Shown here: in pieces, positions 1 to 11,780 of the stretch | Layout: every line of letters begins with the position of its first letter | How positions within the stretch are numbered: the stretch's first letter is position 1 | Source of the DNA: Aquatica leii | Taxonomy: Eukaryota > Arthropoda > Insecta > Coleoptera > Lampyridae | Direction of reading: 5' to 3' | Length of the DNA: 64,000 nt | Assembly: GCA_035610365.1 (NCBI GenBank) | Contig: CM069436.1 | Span: 86,429,912-86,493,911 of the forward strand | The notes under the pieces: model-generated | Told to the model about the DNA's origin: nothing | The model's database searches: none | The model's input: the letters and a program-made list of their open reading frames with translations, nothing else | Made by a program: the position numbers and the translations under genes

Positions 1-320
1 ATTTTTTTCTAAACGCAATCTCAGCGAACTATAACATAATTCTTTTCTTTAGGAATTGCTTGATATCTCTATAATAACCATGCTTGCTCATTTAAAAATT
101 TGACGCAATCGGAAAATATAATTTGAAAACAATAAGACGAACAAAGACGCAAGAAAAGTATGACGCGATCAGATTCCGTTGAAAAAATGTGAACTACAAA
201 ACGTTTACAGATGAGTCGATAAAAGATATCTTTATCATGAGAGTAAATACTAATTACCAAAAGAAATTTTTATAATAACAACGTTCACACTACTTTATTC
301 TTATTTATTCGGTGTATTAG
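1..320. other. AT-rich DNA, no gene seen
   Basis: This stretch precedes the foldback cluster. I see no coding segment with similarity to a known family, no RNA gene and no clear repeat. It is probably intronic or unique sequence. Confidence 0.4.
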
Positions 321-1640
321 ATGATTACGCACGGAGAGCAACTTAATGCAGCCCGAGGGCTTCTGAGCCGAGAGATGTATACTGCTCGATGGGCGTAATC
401 ATCCAGTAACGCCAGTGTTGTTTACAAGCTTTTATTTTTTACTTTATATATAATTTAAAATAAAAATGAACAATTATTTAAGTTTTTATTACAAATATAT
501 CTAGTAGTTTAGAACAATAAATCGTTTAAAGTTTAATTTACTCATAATGCCTAGAATAAGAAATATACATACATTCACATAACTACCACGACGTTATGAA
601 AGGGCGTTATAAATGAATGAAATGAATGCCTTCTTTCAAAAGTAATGTATATGATTATAAGCTACTTTCGGCTTAGACCGCGTCGTAATTAAATACCCAG
701 ACTTAGGCTTGGTCCTAGTCTCTTCTTGAGAACCAAAACAAAAAGTAGAAGTTGGCCTTTGCCGTATTGTCGTTCGTGAACGTAAAATGTAATGTCAGTG
801 ACATTTACCACTCTGAAGATGCAAACTGCATTGTCTTGCGAAACGTCAGTTTGTTTGGGTTCACGAACGACAATACGACAAACTGACGTTTTGCAAAACA
901 TTGCAGCTTGCATCTTCAGAGTGGTAAATGTCACTGAGATTACATTTACCACTCTGAAAATGCAAATTGCAATGTTTTGCGAAACGTCAGTTTGTTTGGG
1001 TTCACGAACGACAATACGGCAAAAGCCAAGTTCTACATCTTGTTTTGGCTCTCAAGAAGAGACTAAGAACAAGCCTTAGTCTGGGTGTTTAACTACGACG
1101 CGGTCTAAGTCGAAAGTCGCTTATAATCATAAGCATAACAACCGCGAAAGCTTAAGATTTTATAAAAGTAATGTATATTTTTACATTTTTGTTTAGATCT
1201 TGATGGTAACTAGTTTTCTATTCCGTCTTGTGCATTTTTTAAACATATTTGAGCAATTTTTGCAATTTCATTATAATCATCAATTTGACAAGTAAATAAT
1301 TATACGTCAAATTATTTACTGTTCTAAACTACTAGATATACTTGTAATAAAAACTTAAGTAACTGGTCATTTTTAGTTTGAATTTTATATAAATTAAAAA
1401 ATAAAATTTTGTATGCATCACTGGCGTTACTGGATGATTGCGGGCTGCATTAAGTTGGCCTCCAAGCGTAATCATGGTAATAACGCCCTTGGTACATAAA
1501 TAGCTATTACTTGTCAAATTGATTTTATAATCGTGAGAGGGCGTTATGAATTCATAATGCCCTGTAAATTCATAACGTCTTCTCATAACGCCCTGGTTGT
1601 TATGTGTATGTTTACATATTTCGTATCCTAGGCATTATAA
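321..1640. mobile_element. Composite foldback/MITE cluster with nested inverted repeats
   Basis: Three inverted-repeat pairs are visible. Pair A is 321-515 against 1321-1475; the second arm lacks about 40 bp. Pair B is about 541-612 against about 1560-1640. Pair C is 650-787 against 1000-1130. The order is A B C C' A' B', so the B pair is not properly nested outside the A pair, which implies at least two elements or a rearrangement. A repeated GGGCGTTATGA-like motif recurs near 595-610 and 1535-1590. No transposase is encoded, so this is a non-autonomous DNA element or several stacked ones. The superfamily is unknown. Confidence 0.7.
650..1132. repeat. Inner palindromic MITE of about 480 bp
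   Basis: The ends match as an inverted repeat reading ATGATTATAAGC(T/G)ACTTT inward. Inside is a second strong palindrome: the segment at about 795-862 is the reverse complement of about 880-936, and a third direct copy of that arm follows at 943-1017. The open frames across this palindrome are a by-product of the repeat and show no protein family. A truncated relative lies at 48411-48504. Confidence 0.7.
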
Positions 1641-4600
1641 GTAAATTGCCCTTCTATTTTTAAATTTTTATTTATTTTTTATCATGACTGTGTGTTTATT
1701 AATAGTTTCAATTTGTTATTTTTGACATTTGTCAGTTTAATTATATTACTTCGTATGCTCTTTTATAGCTTAATGTGTTAGCTATATTTTTAATAATTTA
1801 TACTGTTTGTAGACATACTGATGATGACATTTTATAATGTCGAAACATGTTTATAAAATAAAATTATTTAAAACTAAAATATTTTTTGTAGAAAATACTT
1901 TAAGTTAAATAATTTAATTGTAAATCACAACAAAATGAAATATAAAATATTTTGTATGTTGTAACTGTTGTAATTATCGGAAATCATTGATCTTGTGGCG
2001 CAAAAAATCTTTTTGCAGGTTTGGTTAGAAAACAACAACCAAACAAACATGTGCGTTAAAACAATTAGTTGTTATAAAGTTTTTTTTACAACTCGGATGA
2101 TTTTGAAATAACTTATGTCAAATTTGCAAAAAAAAGGCAGCATCAAAAATCGCATATGTATGTCCGTCTGCTTGTGTGTTTTGCTGCAACTCCTAAACCA
2201 CAACTGATTTTTATAAATGACAGTTCATTTTCTTTGAGAGGTTAAGACGGTTTGCATTTTTACAAATAGGCTTGACAACTTGTAGGTAATATGATGATGT
2301 CAACCTTCAGGAATCTTGTTTGTATTTCAGTTACTTTTACATAACACACAAAAGAAACCTTTTTTTCTTAATCTTGTTATATTATCTTAATAAACGTCAA
2401 AATAACGTTTTTAGTTTTGTGCTACGTAAAAATTTTTTTATTTTTTTGTATAAATTTGTTGGCTTTCCAAGTGTTCTCGCGGTGGCATAATTGTAGACTT
2501 GTTCTATACTTACTGTTCTAGAACGGTTAATAAATCACTTACTGACGAGTTACGCCTAACAACTAGTAAATCAAACATACTGTCGTAAAAGCACGCGTAA
2601 TAACAAGGAGGCAATGATCTAGTAGTGCAAACTGGTATGTAATAAGAACAGTAGGTGTTCTTTACCGGTAGAAGACAATGTTTGAAGACTGAAAGAAACA
2701 AAATCTCCAATATTATCTGAGACCGGTGGAGCCCATAAGATTTTTTGCCAAATTGTTCAAATAATTAGCAAAATTAATTACTTTTTTAATTTTTAACACA
2801 GTTAAGAATTAGCTTACATTGATTAAAATTAGTTTGGTGGTCATTTAAATAACTATGTTTCTAATTACAATTCTAATATAATACAGATGTCTCTGGAAAC
2901 GTTAAATTTAGTTTATTCATTGGCGGATATGTTAGAAACAACTTTATTTATCTATAGAAACAAACACATTATTACGATTCGTGTTTATTTTATTGTGTCA
3001 AACTTTTATTTTTATAATTTGCAATTAAATTTGAAATAAAAGGGTAAAAAAGTGTTAATTTGTAATGATTTGTACTGTTTGTTAATATGGTCTATTACCC
3101 ATTGCATAAATTATTTCTATAAAGAAAAGTTTTTGTAATTATTTACTGCAGATAATAAAAACAAAGTTTTAAAAAATCGTACTTTTACTGTCTAGTTCGC
3201 TACTTATTCCAAAGTTTTTGCATTCATTAGATACCTACATATAAAGTTCCACTATATTGTTATTATTTAAAACCAAGCCTATAATTGTTAAATTCACTGA
3301 ACAATTAGCTCCTGCATATAGGCAACCAATAATCTTTTAACACCACCTTAATAGATAATAACAAAATAATTTTTCAAATAAAACAAATTAAGGTAAAAAA
3401 ACATATTGTGTTTTTTGCATTTAAGTTGCAGTAGTAGAAAATAAATGTACTATATATTTTCAAAAACCGAATAACATTGAGTAAACGCTAATAGAAATCA
3501 ACGTCTTTAAAAACATATCCAACAATAATGTGATACATAAAATTTACATATGTGATTTCGTATTTAAATTCTTTAGATATTTCCATGTCACACCATTAGT
3601 TTTTCTTACATAAATGTTGCGAAAACCTGTATTGAAAGCAATGAGGTATAATATAATGATTGAAAGTCGTTCTAATATAAATAAATGACACACCTTTTAG
3701 TACGTCCAATTGAATTGCTTCCAGCAAAGTTTAAAATTCTATGTATGCATAACACATTTTTCTTGGTAAACATAAATATTCATTTCTGTTTTAAAAAATC
3801 ATTACGCAAGTAATTTAATAAACACATTATTAGATTAACATTTTATTGGTAACACAGTTCAGAAAAAAAATTGTTCAAACTAATGAAATAGATTGAAATT
3901 TAATTTTTTTTCATGTAATAAGAGCAAAAAGCAATCACAAATTAATTGCGTTAAATAAAAAAATTTTGCTATAAAAATTGTATATTAACAAAGACTTTCT
4001 TTCGCTTTCTTTCCAGGATAGCAAGTGATCGTTAACTCAAATCGAAAACAGGCAAGACGTCTAAATTTGCATTTTTAATTTAGTAATTACATTAAAATAA
4101 TCAAGGTATTTTTTTGCGTAGAGAAACACGTGGATGTCGTAATTTATAATTTATTTTTTGACGTAAATTAAAATACGAATTTAAGCTAGGTTTTTAATGT
4201 AGAAACAATTAAAATTTTTGTAAGCAAGAAATACGTACAACTTTATAAACTTGTCATAAAAACGTTTTAATCAAATCTGAAAGTGGTTTTTCAGGGCTGT
4301 TACTCAAATTCTCTTAATATTTTAAGCAAACTATGAAAAGGAAGTTTTTAATGCAAAACAAACATAAAAAAGTATTAGCTCATGTGTTAAAAAATGTGGT
4401 GATAAGAAAGTTGAAAAAAAAACTGCAATAAAATAAAATCCCAACGGTAATATTTTCTATGGTAATAAAAATATTTTAAACATAAGATATATACCAAAGA
4501 TTATGATAAAAAAATATAGTTTATTAAAAAATAATAGCATATTATGATAGTGTAGAAGCAAGCTTCTAAACCTCGTGCAACAAGTTATAAACACAACGCA

Positions 4601-4990
4601 AAGCGGAGTGCTTTTAACGGCGCTAGTGCTTTAAAGACACTTGTACACGCGTGTCATACGCTATTTTTTTTACAATTGCATCATAATTTGAGGAATAAAA
4701 CTGAAATCAATATTTTAAATTATCATTTTAATTTTGGATTTGTATCATTTCAGAAAGTAGCCTATGCAATGACGTCATTATAAAGTGTTTTTACGGAGGA
4801 AGAGCTTCGTAGCTTTTTCGTTCTAGTGACAGTTGTGGTGTAGGTATTTGGTTTATGCAGAAGATACAAAATGTGTGATTTACGCATGTCTAATATTCAA
4901 AAAAAAAGGTTCTGCTTTAATCATTAACATTCGTCTATCAAAAACTGAGAGAGATTGAAAATATGTTATCATTAACAATTCTGATATAGA
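1640..4990. other. AT-rich non-coding stretch
   Basis: No recognisable coding region, transposon terminus or RNA gene was found apart from a hammerhead-like motif at 1818-1845. Short open frames here, such as the one near 2510-2710 on the minus strand, have no recognisable domain. Interpreted as intron sequence of the Rab26-like gene or old unrecognisable repeat. Confidence 0.4.
1800..1862 (+). other. Possible Penelope-type terminal motif, hammerhead-like
   Basis: CTGATGA at 1818-1824 is followed by a 6-bp hairpin stem (GACATT/AATGTC) and GAAA at 1842-1845, then a polyadenylation-like AATAAAAT. This is the order of the hammerhead ribozyme core known from Penelope-like element repeats. One extra T lies between CTGATGA and the stem, and helices I and III are not convincing, so activity is doubtful. 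It may be only the related motif common at Penelope ends. Confidence 0.3.
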
Positions 4991-6540
4991 GTATGTTAAC
5001 TTTTTTAATAAATACCTCTCTCTACGTCCCAAAAGAAGGAAGCACATCAAGCTAGTTGTTAGGATTAACACTTTTGATAGATGGCGTTCTCTTGTAGCAC
5101 ATTTTTTGAAACTTCCGGACTGAGATTATTGCAAATAGAAGGATGAGTGTAGATGAGGTTAAATTCAAGTAAATTAAAGGTTTGTGACGGTTGCTGCTAG
5201 TTACATGAAAGAATCTATCGTGAACAAATTGAAAGTTTTGAAGTGGATTGCTGGAGTTGTTAATGGGACGACTACTACGTCATCATTGTCAGTTTATACT
5301 GGGGATCCTGTAATAACCAAAGCAAGTAATAAACTGGAAACTGCTTCATTTAAGTGTATTTTATTTAAGTGTATTAACGTTGGAATTTCACACATTTTTT
5401 AATTTTTTAAACAAGTATTATGATGAAAGTGTAATAAAAAATAACGTTTATTAAAAAATAAAAACAATAATAGCCGTTTTGTTAATGATTAAATTAACAA
5501 TAACTGTTGCTAGGAATTACAAAACAAAAATATTGACTTCAAAATTTGTGTATAAAGATAATTTTTAGTTCTATTATATATTTTTGAAACTTGGCTTACC
5601 GATTAGTTCTACCTTTTTGCGGTTTCTTTGGTACTTTTTTTTATTAGTTTTACTTTAAATGAATGCTTAGAATTTTATTCAGAAAGTTTTTGTTTTATTT
5701 TTTTGAAGATTATTGTAATATTGAAAATTAATTTACAACATATCTTCTATCAAAATGCAGCATGGTTGAGCTTAGCGAAAAATGTTCAATAACCAAACTC
5801 TTGCCAAAAAAGCATTCTATATTTTAAACTTAATGTTACGGTCAGACCTAAATTAAATAATTCCACATAAACATAATTTATTAGTGTCGTGACCTAAACT
5901 TTGTGACGTTAATATTCACTAAAATTATTTCTCCAAAGACGCCTACAAAAATAATCGAAATTATAAATAGCATATTGTATTTTATTAACGTTTTCTATAT
6001 ATTTTATAGTTTTTTAAAAAAATACGTTTTGCAGAATTTTGTTTTTTAAAGAGTAAGTAAATCCAAAAATTAATAGTTTGAAGAATTGAGATCACAGCAA
6101 ACTTTTACCACCAGCCATAAACAGTAAACTTGTAAAGTATGGAAAAAATTAATTATTTTCTAATGAGAAAATTTCCTTGGACACGTAGACTTTGTTTGTG
6201 CAAACGTCACTTTTTTCTGCCATTGACATTTTTTGCTCATGTTTTGTTTGTGAACTATGACGCCATCAACATTTTTTAAAATGACAACTCATTTTTTTAT
6301 AGAACTCATTTTTCTGAGTATCAAAAATGTCAAAAAAATGGGACTTTGAAAAGTTTCCGAGTTATTTGTTTCCAAACTTTCAAAAATGTAAGTAAAAGTT
6401 ATGCAGTAAGACCATTTATCAAGGAAGCACTGGAAAAAACAAACGATTTTGACAGTTGTTAGAATTTTGCACTTGTTTCTCTAAAGTTTATGTTGTATTT
6501 TGGTCATTAATCATTGCTTAATAATTTTTCATTTTTCTTT
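4990..6540. other. AT-rich non-coding stretch
   Basis: No domain or repeat could be assigned. Short frames near 5184-5402 lack recognisable motifs. The stretch ends at the mariner-related fragment. Confidence 0.35.
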
Positions 6541-6554
6541 CTTCAACTATTTGG

Positions 6555-6845
6555 AAATAGTCCGCCGTTTAAGTGAAAAGGAAATAATAGAAATTTTAAT
6601 GATAATTGGTTAAGGAGACAGAGTTTGCACACAAGTTGAAGTTTGCCGATTATTTTATAACAAACATCTTAGCAAAGAATAAATTACACATTCCACTGTT
6701 AGCAAAATTGAGCAAACATTTTTGGAAGTGGGCAATGTGAGAGATTGCCCTAAAATGGGTCTTCCAACAGTTCAAGAAGATGTTAAATTAAACGTTCTAC
6801 ATAAGTTTCAAAAAAATTGTCAGTCGACAAATTTCGGTAGTAGTA
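6555..6845 (+). pseudogene. Mariner-related transposase N-terminal (DUF4817-like) fragment
   Basis: Translation in one frame gives the helix-turn-helix leader typical of DUF4817/Tc1-mariner-like transposases: LSEKEIIEILMIIG, then STVSKIEQTFLEVGNVRDCP and a GLPTVQEDVKLNVL stretch. Two in-frame stops interrupt it. The catalytic DDE region is absent because the fragment runs directly into the foldback element that begins near 6842. It is a dead remnant. The family assignment rests on the order of the helix-turn-helix motifs and is fairly safe; the exact subfamily is not. Confidence 0.65.
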
Positions 6846-7692
6846 GATTAATGTTGGTACTACACCAACATTAATTTTGTTCTGTTTTAGATTTACAATT
6901 AATTTCGCAAAAACAGCACAATAAATAATGTATGTAACTCTCGTCGAAAGTCTCATAGCATATAAATTATTATTATATCGTTGTGCTATGCTTTATTTTT
7001 GACATTAGTGGCATGAATTACTATTTTATTATTATAGTTACGTAATGACGAAAAAACTTAAGAGCCGCAAAGTGATAAATCAAAATCTATGCAAGACTAT
7101 GTTTTTAAAGTATATTTAAACGTTTTTCAAAACTAGTTAAAGTAAAAAAAAAACGTTTTAAAAAATTCACAATATCAAATACTAGAATATTATATATTTC
7201 GCAGTTGGTAGTATTTGTTACTGCAAATGTTACGTATATTAATATAAACTATCCAAAGATTTGAAATTCATTGTCAAAGTTGACAGATGCTGCTAGTAAT
7301 AAATGTAGTACCAACATTAAATTTGTCATGTTTTTAATATTATACTTCCTAATTTTTTTAACAAAAAATTTTGCAAAAAACATCAAAAAAATAATGTATG
7401 TAACTCTTGTCAAAAATCTTGTAGTATAACTGATTCTTGTGCAAACGTTCGTTATGCTATATGTCTCACTTTTGACGCTAGTGACATAAATTACTACTTA
7501 TTCTCGAATAATTAGACTACTTATTTTTAGTCAAAAACAAAATTAGTACATTCATTAATTAAACAATGTCGGTAGTAAACTTTATGAAACTGATACTTTA
7601 ACTGTATGTGTTTGTCTAGTCAATCGTCAATATTTTTTGAAGCAAAGCCTGATAATTCTAATTTACTTTAAGTAATTGTTAGTCCTAATAAA
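6842..7692 (+). repeat. Left arm of foldback element
   Basis: Inverted counterpart of 10838-11780. Two sub-repeats are spaced about 467 bp apart. The inner boundary is where similarity ends, just past a TTGTTAGTCCTAATAAAAA segment. Confidence 0.6.
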
Positions 7693-7929
7693 AAAAATTT
7701 TTGGCGACGTTCCCTATTCCAAAATTGCAAAGCATCTCTATCTCTCTTTTATAGTATTTTTTGAGTTCAAAAATCGTGATTTGTACGTTATATTTTAGTT
7801 AATAGTTTATTTTATTTTTCGCTATTGACTACTAATTTTAGAATTTTTTTCTAGGTTGGTATCTGTCAGACCCTTTACTTTATCTAATCACTTTCTTAGC
7901 GATTTTCTGCTATGGGATATATAGCCAAC

Positions 7930-8340
7930 GAATTTTTAGATTTTTTTTGTGTTAATAGTGACTCTTATGTCAACCACTAGAATTGCAGATTTGTTTATTC
8001 GGTGCTCCGTTTAAGTTACTTTCAGTATCGAGAGGGTAATCACGTGTGCAATATGTGGGACATCTTCGGTGTAATGATGCAATATGTTGTAGGCAATATT
8101 TGTGCAATATTTTTGAAAGGCATGCAGTATGATTCAATCTTTGTGCAATATTATGCAATGTATGTGAAATACAAAACGAAATCATCATCAAATAACGCAG
8201 TATTTGCAAATATATTACAGCAATGTGTTCCAAGCCATAGACAAATCTATTCCTGCATATTTCATTTTTTTTATACTGACATTTTGATTGCGAACAACTG
8301 CGTAGTAGTTTTGACCAAAGAAAATAAATATGAAAAATAA
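7930..8340. other. GCAATAT-rich region inside the foldback element
   Basis: The motif (T)GCAATAT occurs repeatedly in both orientations between about 8045 and 8230. This explains the long open frames on both strands here (112 codons on plus, 87 on minus). Neither translation resembles a known domain. I treat it as simple or MITE-like repeat sequence, not a gene. Confidence 0.4.
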
Positions 8341-8859
8341 CTTAACGGAAATAATAAGTACCTACAGTAGTTGCTGTACTAAAAATAGTTAAAAGACTGT
8401 TCAAAAAGCTAAAATTCGTATAATGAACATTGTCAAACGATAAAACTAAATAAAAAAGTGCTGGTATTGTTACGTAGCTGACATATTTGTTATATAATTT
8501 CATTGAATATCATCACTTGACAATTTTATTGAAATCAACAAGTAGCACACTAGTATCAAATTCACAATAAGAATTTTTGAAGGTAGGGGCAACCGGTAAA
8601 TCCTTGGTCACTATACTGTTTAGAAAAAAAGATTAACAACAGCAACAAATACCACAAATTCAATAAAAGCAAACATGCAGAAGAAGCTTTATTGAAAAAC
8701 GAGTACAATATAAATAGTATAACAAAAACACAAGAAAAGTATAGTAAAAAAAAAATACTTACTTTCTTCTATCAAAGAGTTTCCAAAGCTACTTATTAAG
8801 GGTATAGTATACAATCTTAGATGGCAATGTGAAAAATGTTATATTGACGAAACGGAAAA

Positions 8860-10330
8860 CATCATTTGATTGAACATGAGGCTACTTTTTCTCCTTTTTT
8901 GTACGTTAGGTCTCTTGACTTGTGTTTTATTAAATTTGATTTCCTTGGAAGATTGAGCTGCCTCACTATCTTTTTGGGGAGTCTTTCTGGTAGTCTGACA
9001 TTTTCCGGTTTTCCATCACGTGCTTCTTTTACCAGTCTTGTGTTATCCATTAACGGCATCCTGAATGTTGCATTATTTTCTGATGTGATCTCGGCTTGTT
9101 TTTCGTGTTATGTATCTCAATACTTTTATTTTAAATGTTCTTATTGCTAGTTTTGTCTTATTAGTGTTTGCTTTGGTTTCAATAGCGTCAGTCAGTATAG
9201 CGCGTACGCAGGTCTTATATATCCTTGTTTTGCCGTCTACTTTGATTGTCTGTGTCTTTCAATGCTTAAGACACCATGCCTGATTTCGTTAGTTGGTTCG
9301 TCGTTTTGCGGTTGAAGTTGCATTCGGTTGTTTGTTCTATAATTTTACTGTTTACATCTTACGGGTTTATTGGAGATAGTTGAGCACTTTGTTTTTTCGA
9401 CTGAAATAACCATGTTATAATTTTCAATTGTAGTTTTGAATGTATGTAGGATTCTTTGTAGATTATTCTCATTATTTACGATTAAGATCACGTCGTCAGC
9501 GTATATTGTGATTGTTTACTTTGTATCCTTAGGTTGTCATTTTGTCTAATTCCGGTGATCATTGGAATGATTTCTGTTATTTTACTTTTTGTTTTAATTT
9601 TGTTGGAGTATCTCGAGTTTATTTTTTCTATGATTTTAAAAGGCACATTATTTTTAGCTTTTACTAGATCCACAAAGAATAAGAAAGCTGTGCTGTTCTA
9701 TTTAATCCCTTTCTTGGTAATCTGACACACAATATATATAGTTCCTGTGGTAGATCGATTCTTCCTGCATCCCTGTTGTTCTTCTCCAATCGGCACTAGA
9801 TTGCGAGTATTGGCAAGTATTCTTGTAAATAGTTTTGCTATTGCTTCTAACAGGATTTATGTGGAACATTTTCTTCTTCAATTATTTTAGGAAATAATAT
9901 GGTTATTTCTTTTACTAGAGTGCGTTATTTGTTATTCTAGCCCTTATGCTTCTTTTTTAGATGGTATTGTATTCTTGTCACCGTTATACAGTTTTTTGGA
10001 ATAGTCCATACGCAATATCCATTTCTAACGAATTTATTATCTGTATTCATTCATCAGTTTTTTGTGTATCTTAATAGATTTCAGAACTTTTTTTGCCTAC
10101 CATAAAAATCATGTTCGATGTTTTTCGTAAATTTTTACCAATGTTTCTGTTCTATGTTCCGTATTTTTGAGTTAATCTATTCCTTAACTCTTATATATTT
10201 CTTATGTTTGTGTGCTGTACTTTTACTTCTTCGGCAAACCAAATTTTTTTGGTTTGTTTGTTGTGTATATACTTTTTGTGATCCTAAAGCTTTCATTCAT
10301 GCGGTGTTACATGCAAAAGCTGTTCTAACA
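8860..10330 (-). pseudogene. Degenerate LINE: endonuclease end, reverse transcriptase and C-terminus
   Basis: Reading the minus strand from 10330 down: an endonuclease-linker piece (FAEEVKV near 10235), then EEQQGCRKNRST near 9785, then a DLVKAKNNVPFKIIEKI segment near 9670 corresponding to the first catalytic RT block, then IYADDVILIVNNENNLQRIL near 9500 (intact YADD box), SVEKTKCSTISNKPVRC near 9390, and a C-terminal stretch ending near 8870. The order matches the endonuclease/reverse transcriptase of non-LTR elements common in insects. Frameshifts and stops break every segment, so it is non-functional. It lies between the foldback arms, either as a later insertion or as captured cargo. Confidence 0.8.
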
Positions 10331-10837
10331 AAAATTGCTTAAATAAAAGTAATATAGATAAGGTAATTGCCGGTGCTCAGTGAAGATAGTCGTGAGTTAA
10401 ATTCTTAAATCTGTGAATGATTTGGAAAACTCAAAAATACAAAAGTAAACGTCAAAATCCAAGGGCGTCAGAAAAGTTTACAGCGCAAAAAAAACTTCTG
10501 GACTTTGCAAACGAAAATCCCGCTCCTGATAATTACACTATAAATTGAACTTACTTTATTAGAGTATCTGTAATTATTAAATTTATACAAACGCGAAGGG
10601 CGACGGAATAAAAGCTTTGTTACAATTTAACTATTTAACAAATATTAAAATTAAATTAAACACAAAAAAAACAAAATTGAAATAATGTTAGATTAAACTG
10701 AATTAAGTAAATCAACAAAACAAAAAATGACAATAATTACATGATAAGAATGAAATTTAAAAAATAATAATAAAAAAAACGTAAAAAACTCAATTAACAA
10801 TATGCAACAAATCGGTGTTTTATTAAGAGTTCCTATA

Positions 10838-11780
10838 ATTAAAAAACTAACAATATCTTAAATTAAATTAAAATTATCAAGCTTTGCTTTGAAAAATATT
10901 GACGATTGACGAGACTAAAACATATAGATTAAAGCATCAGTTTCATAAAGTTTACTACCGATATTGTTTAATTAATAAATGTACTAATTTTGTTTTTGAC
11001 TAACAATAAGTAGCCTAACTATTCTAGAATCAATAGTAATTTATTTCACTAGCGTCGAAAGTGTAGCATAGCATAACGAACGTCTGCATAAGAGTGAGTT
11101 ATATTGCGAGACACTTGATAAGAGTTACATTCATTAATTTTTGTCTTGTTTTTTGCAAAATTAAATTTTTTTGTTAAAAAAAAATTAAGAACAATAATAT
11201 TGCAAACACGACTAATTTAATGTTTGTATTTATTACTAGAATCATATGTCAACTTTAACAATGAATTTAAAATTTACATAGATTTTGATTTATCACTTTG
11301 TGGTTTTAAAGTTTTTTTGTTATTACGTAATTAAATATAATAATAGATAGTAATTTATGTCACTAATGTCAAAAGTGAAGCATAGCATAACGAATGTTAA
11401 GGAGACTTTCGACGAGAGTTACATACATTACTTTTTAGTGCTGTTTTTTGTAAAATTAAATCTAAATCTAAAACATGACAAATTTAATATTACTTCAACA
11501 GTTAATTTAAAATTTTAGGACAAATACTATACTACCAACTCTAAAACATATAATACCTACTCTAGGTATTTGAATTTAATAAATTTTTAAAACGTTTTTT
11601 TTTCAATTTTAAAATGTATTTTTTACTAGACATACACTTCTATATAAATAATAATTAAGTTTTAAAGCATCGTTTTACGTAGGTTTTGACTTATTACTTT
11701 GCCGCTTTAGAAATTTTTTTTCGTCATTACGTAACTACACTAACAAACGAATATTTTGCGATGTTGGCAACCATTTGCAT
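10838..11780 (-). repeat. Right arm of foldback element
   Basis: Reverse complement of the left arm. It carries two sub-repeats about 305 bp apart plus a partial third at 11700-11780 that includes GTCATTACGTAACTACAC and CGAATATTTTGCGATGTTGGCAAC. That outer piece recurs, inverted, at about 42885-42970. Confidence 0.6.

Larger units (their letters stand above)
6842..11780. mobile_element. Large foldback-like element with long inverted arms
   Basis: The left arm (about 6842-7692) is the reverse complement of the right arm (about 10838-11780), with many substitutions and small indels. Each arm contains at least two copies of a unit marked by a TATGTAACTCT(T/C)GTC segment, then a GTTATGCTAT-like and a GACGCTAGTGACAT-like segment; the copies are at about 6924 and 7391 in the left arm and about 11110 and 11418 in the right. 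Long inverted arms made of repeated units are the hallmark of foldback (FB/Galileo-like) elements. The 3.1 kb between the arms holds a dead LINE on the minus strand and no transposase for the element itself. The left tip has a 12-bp perfect hairpin at 6848-6876. Target duplications were not resolved. Confidence 0.6.

Noticed and set aside
792-1079. 95-codon plus-strand and 87-codon minus-strand frames
   Set aside because: Both lie across a palindromic MITE and repeat the same peptide because the DNA is an inverted repeat.
8002-8340. 112-codon plus-strand open frame
   Set aside because: Composed of repeated GCAATAT-type sequence, opens from a non-ATG codon, has no recognisable domain and overlaps an equally long minus-strand frame.
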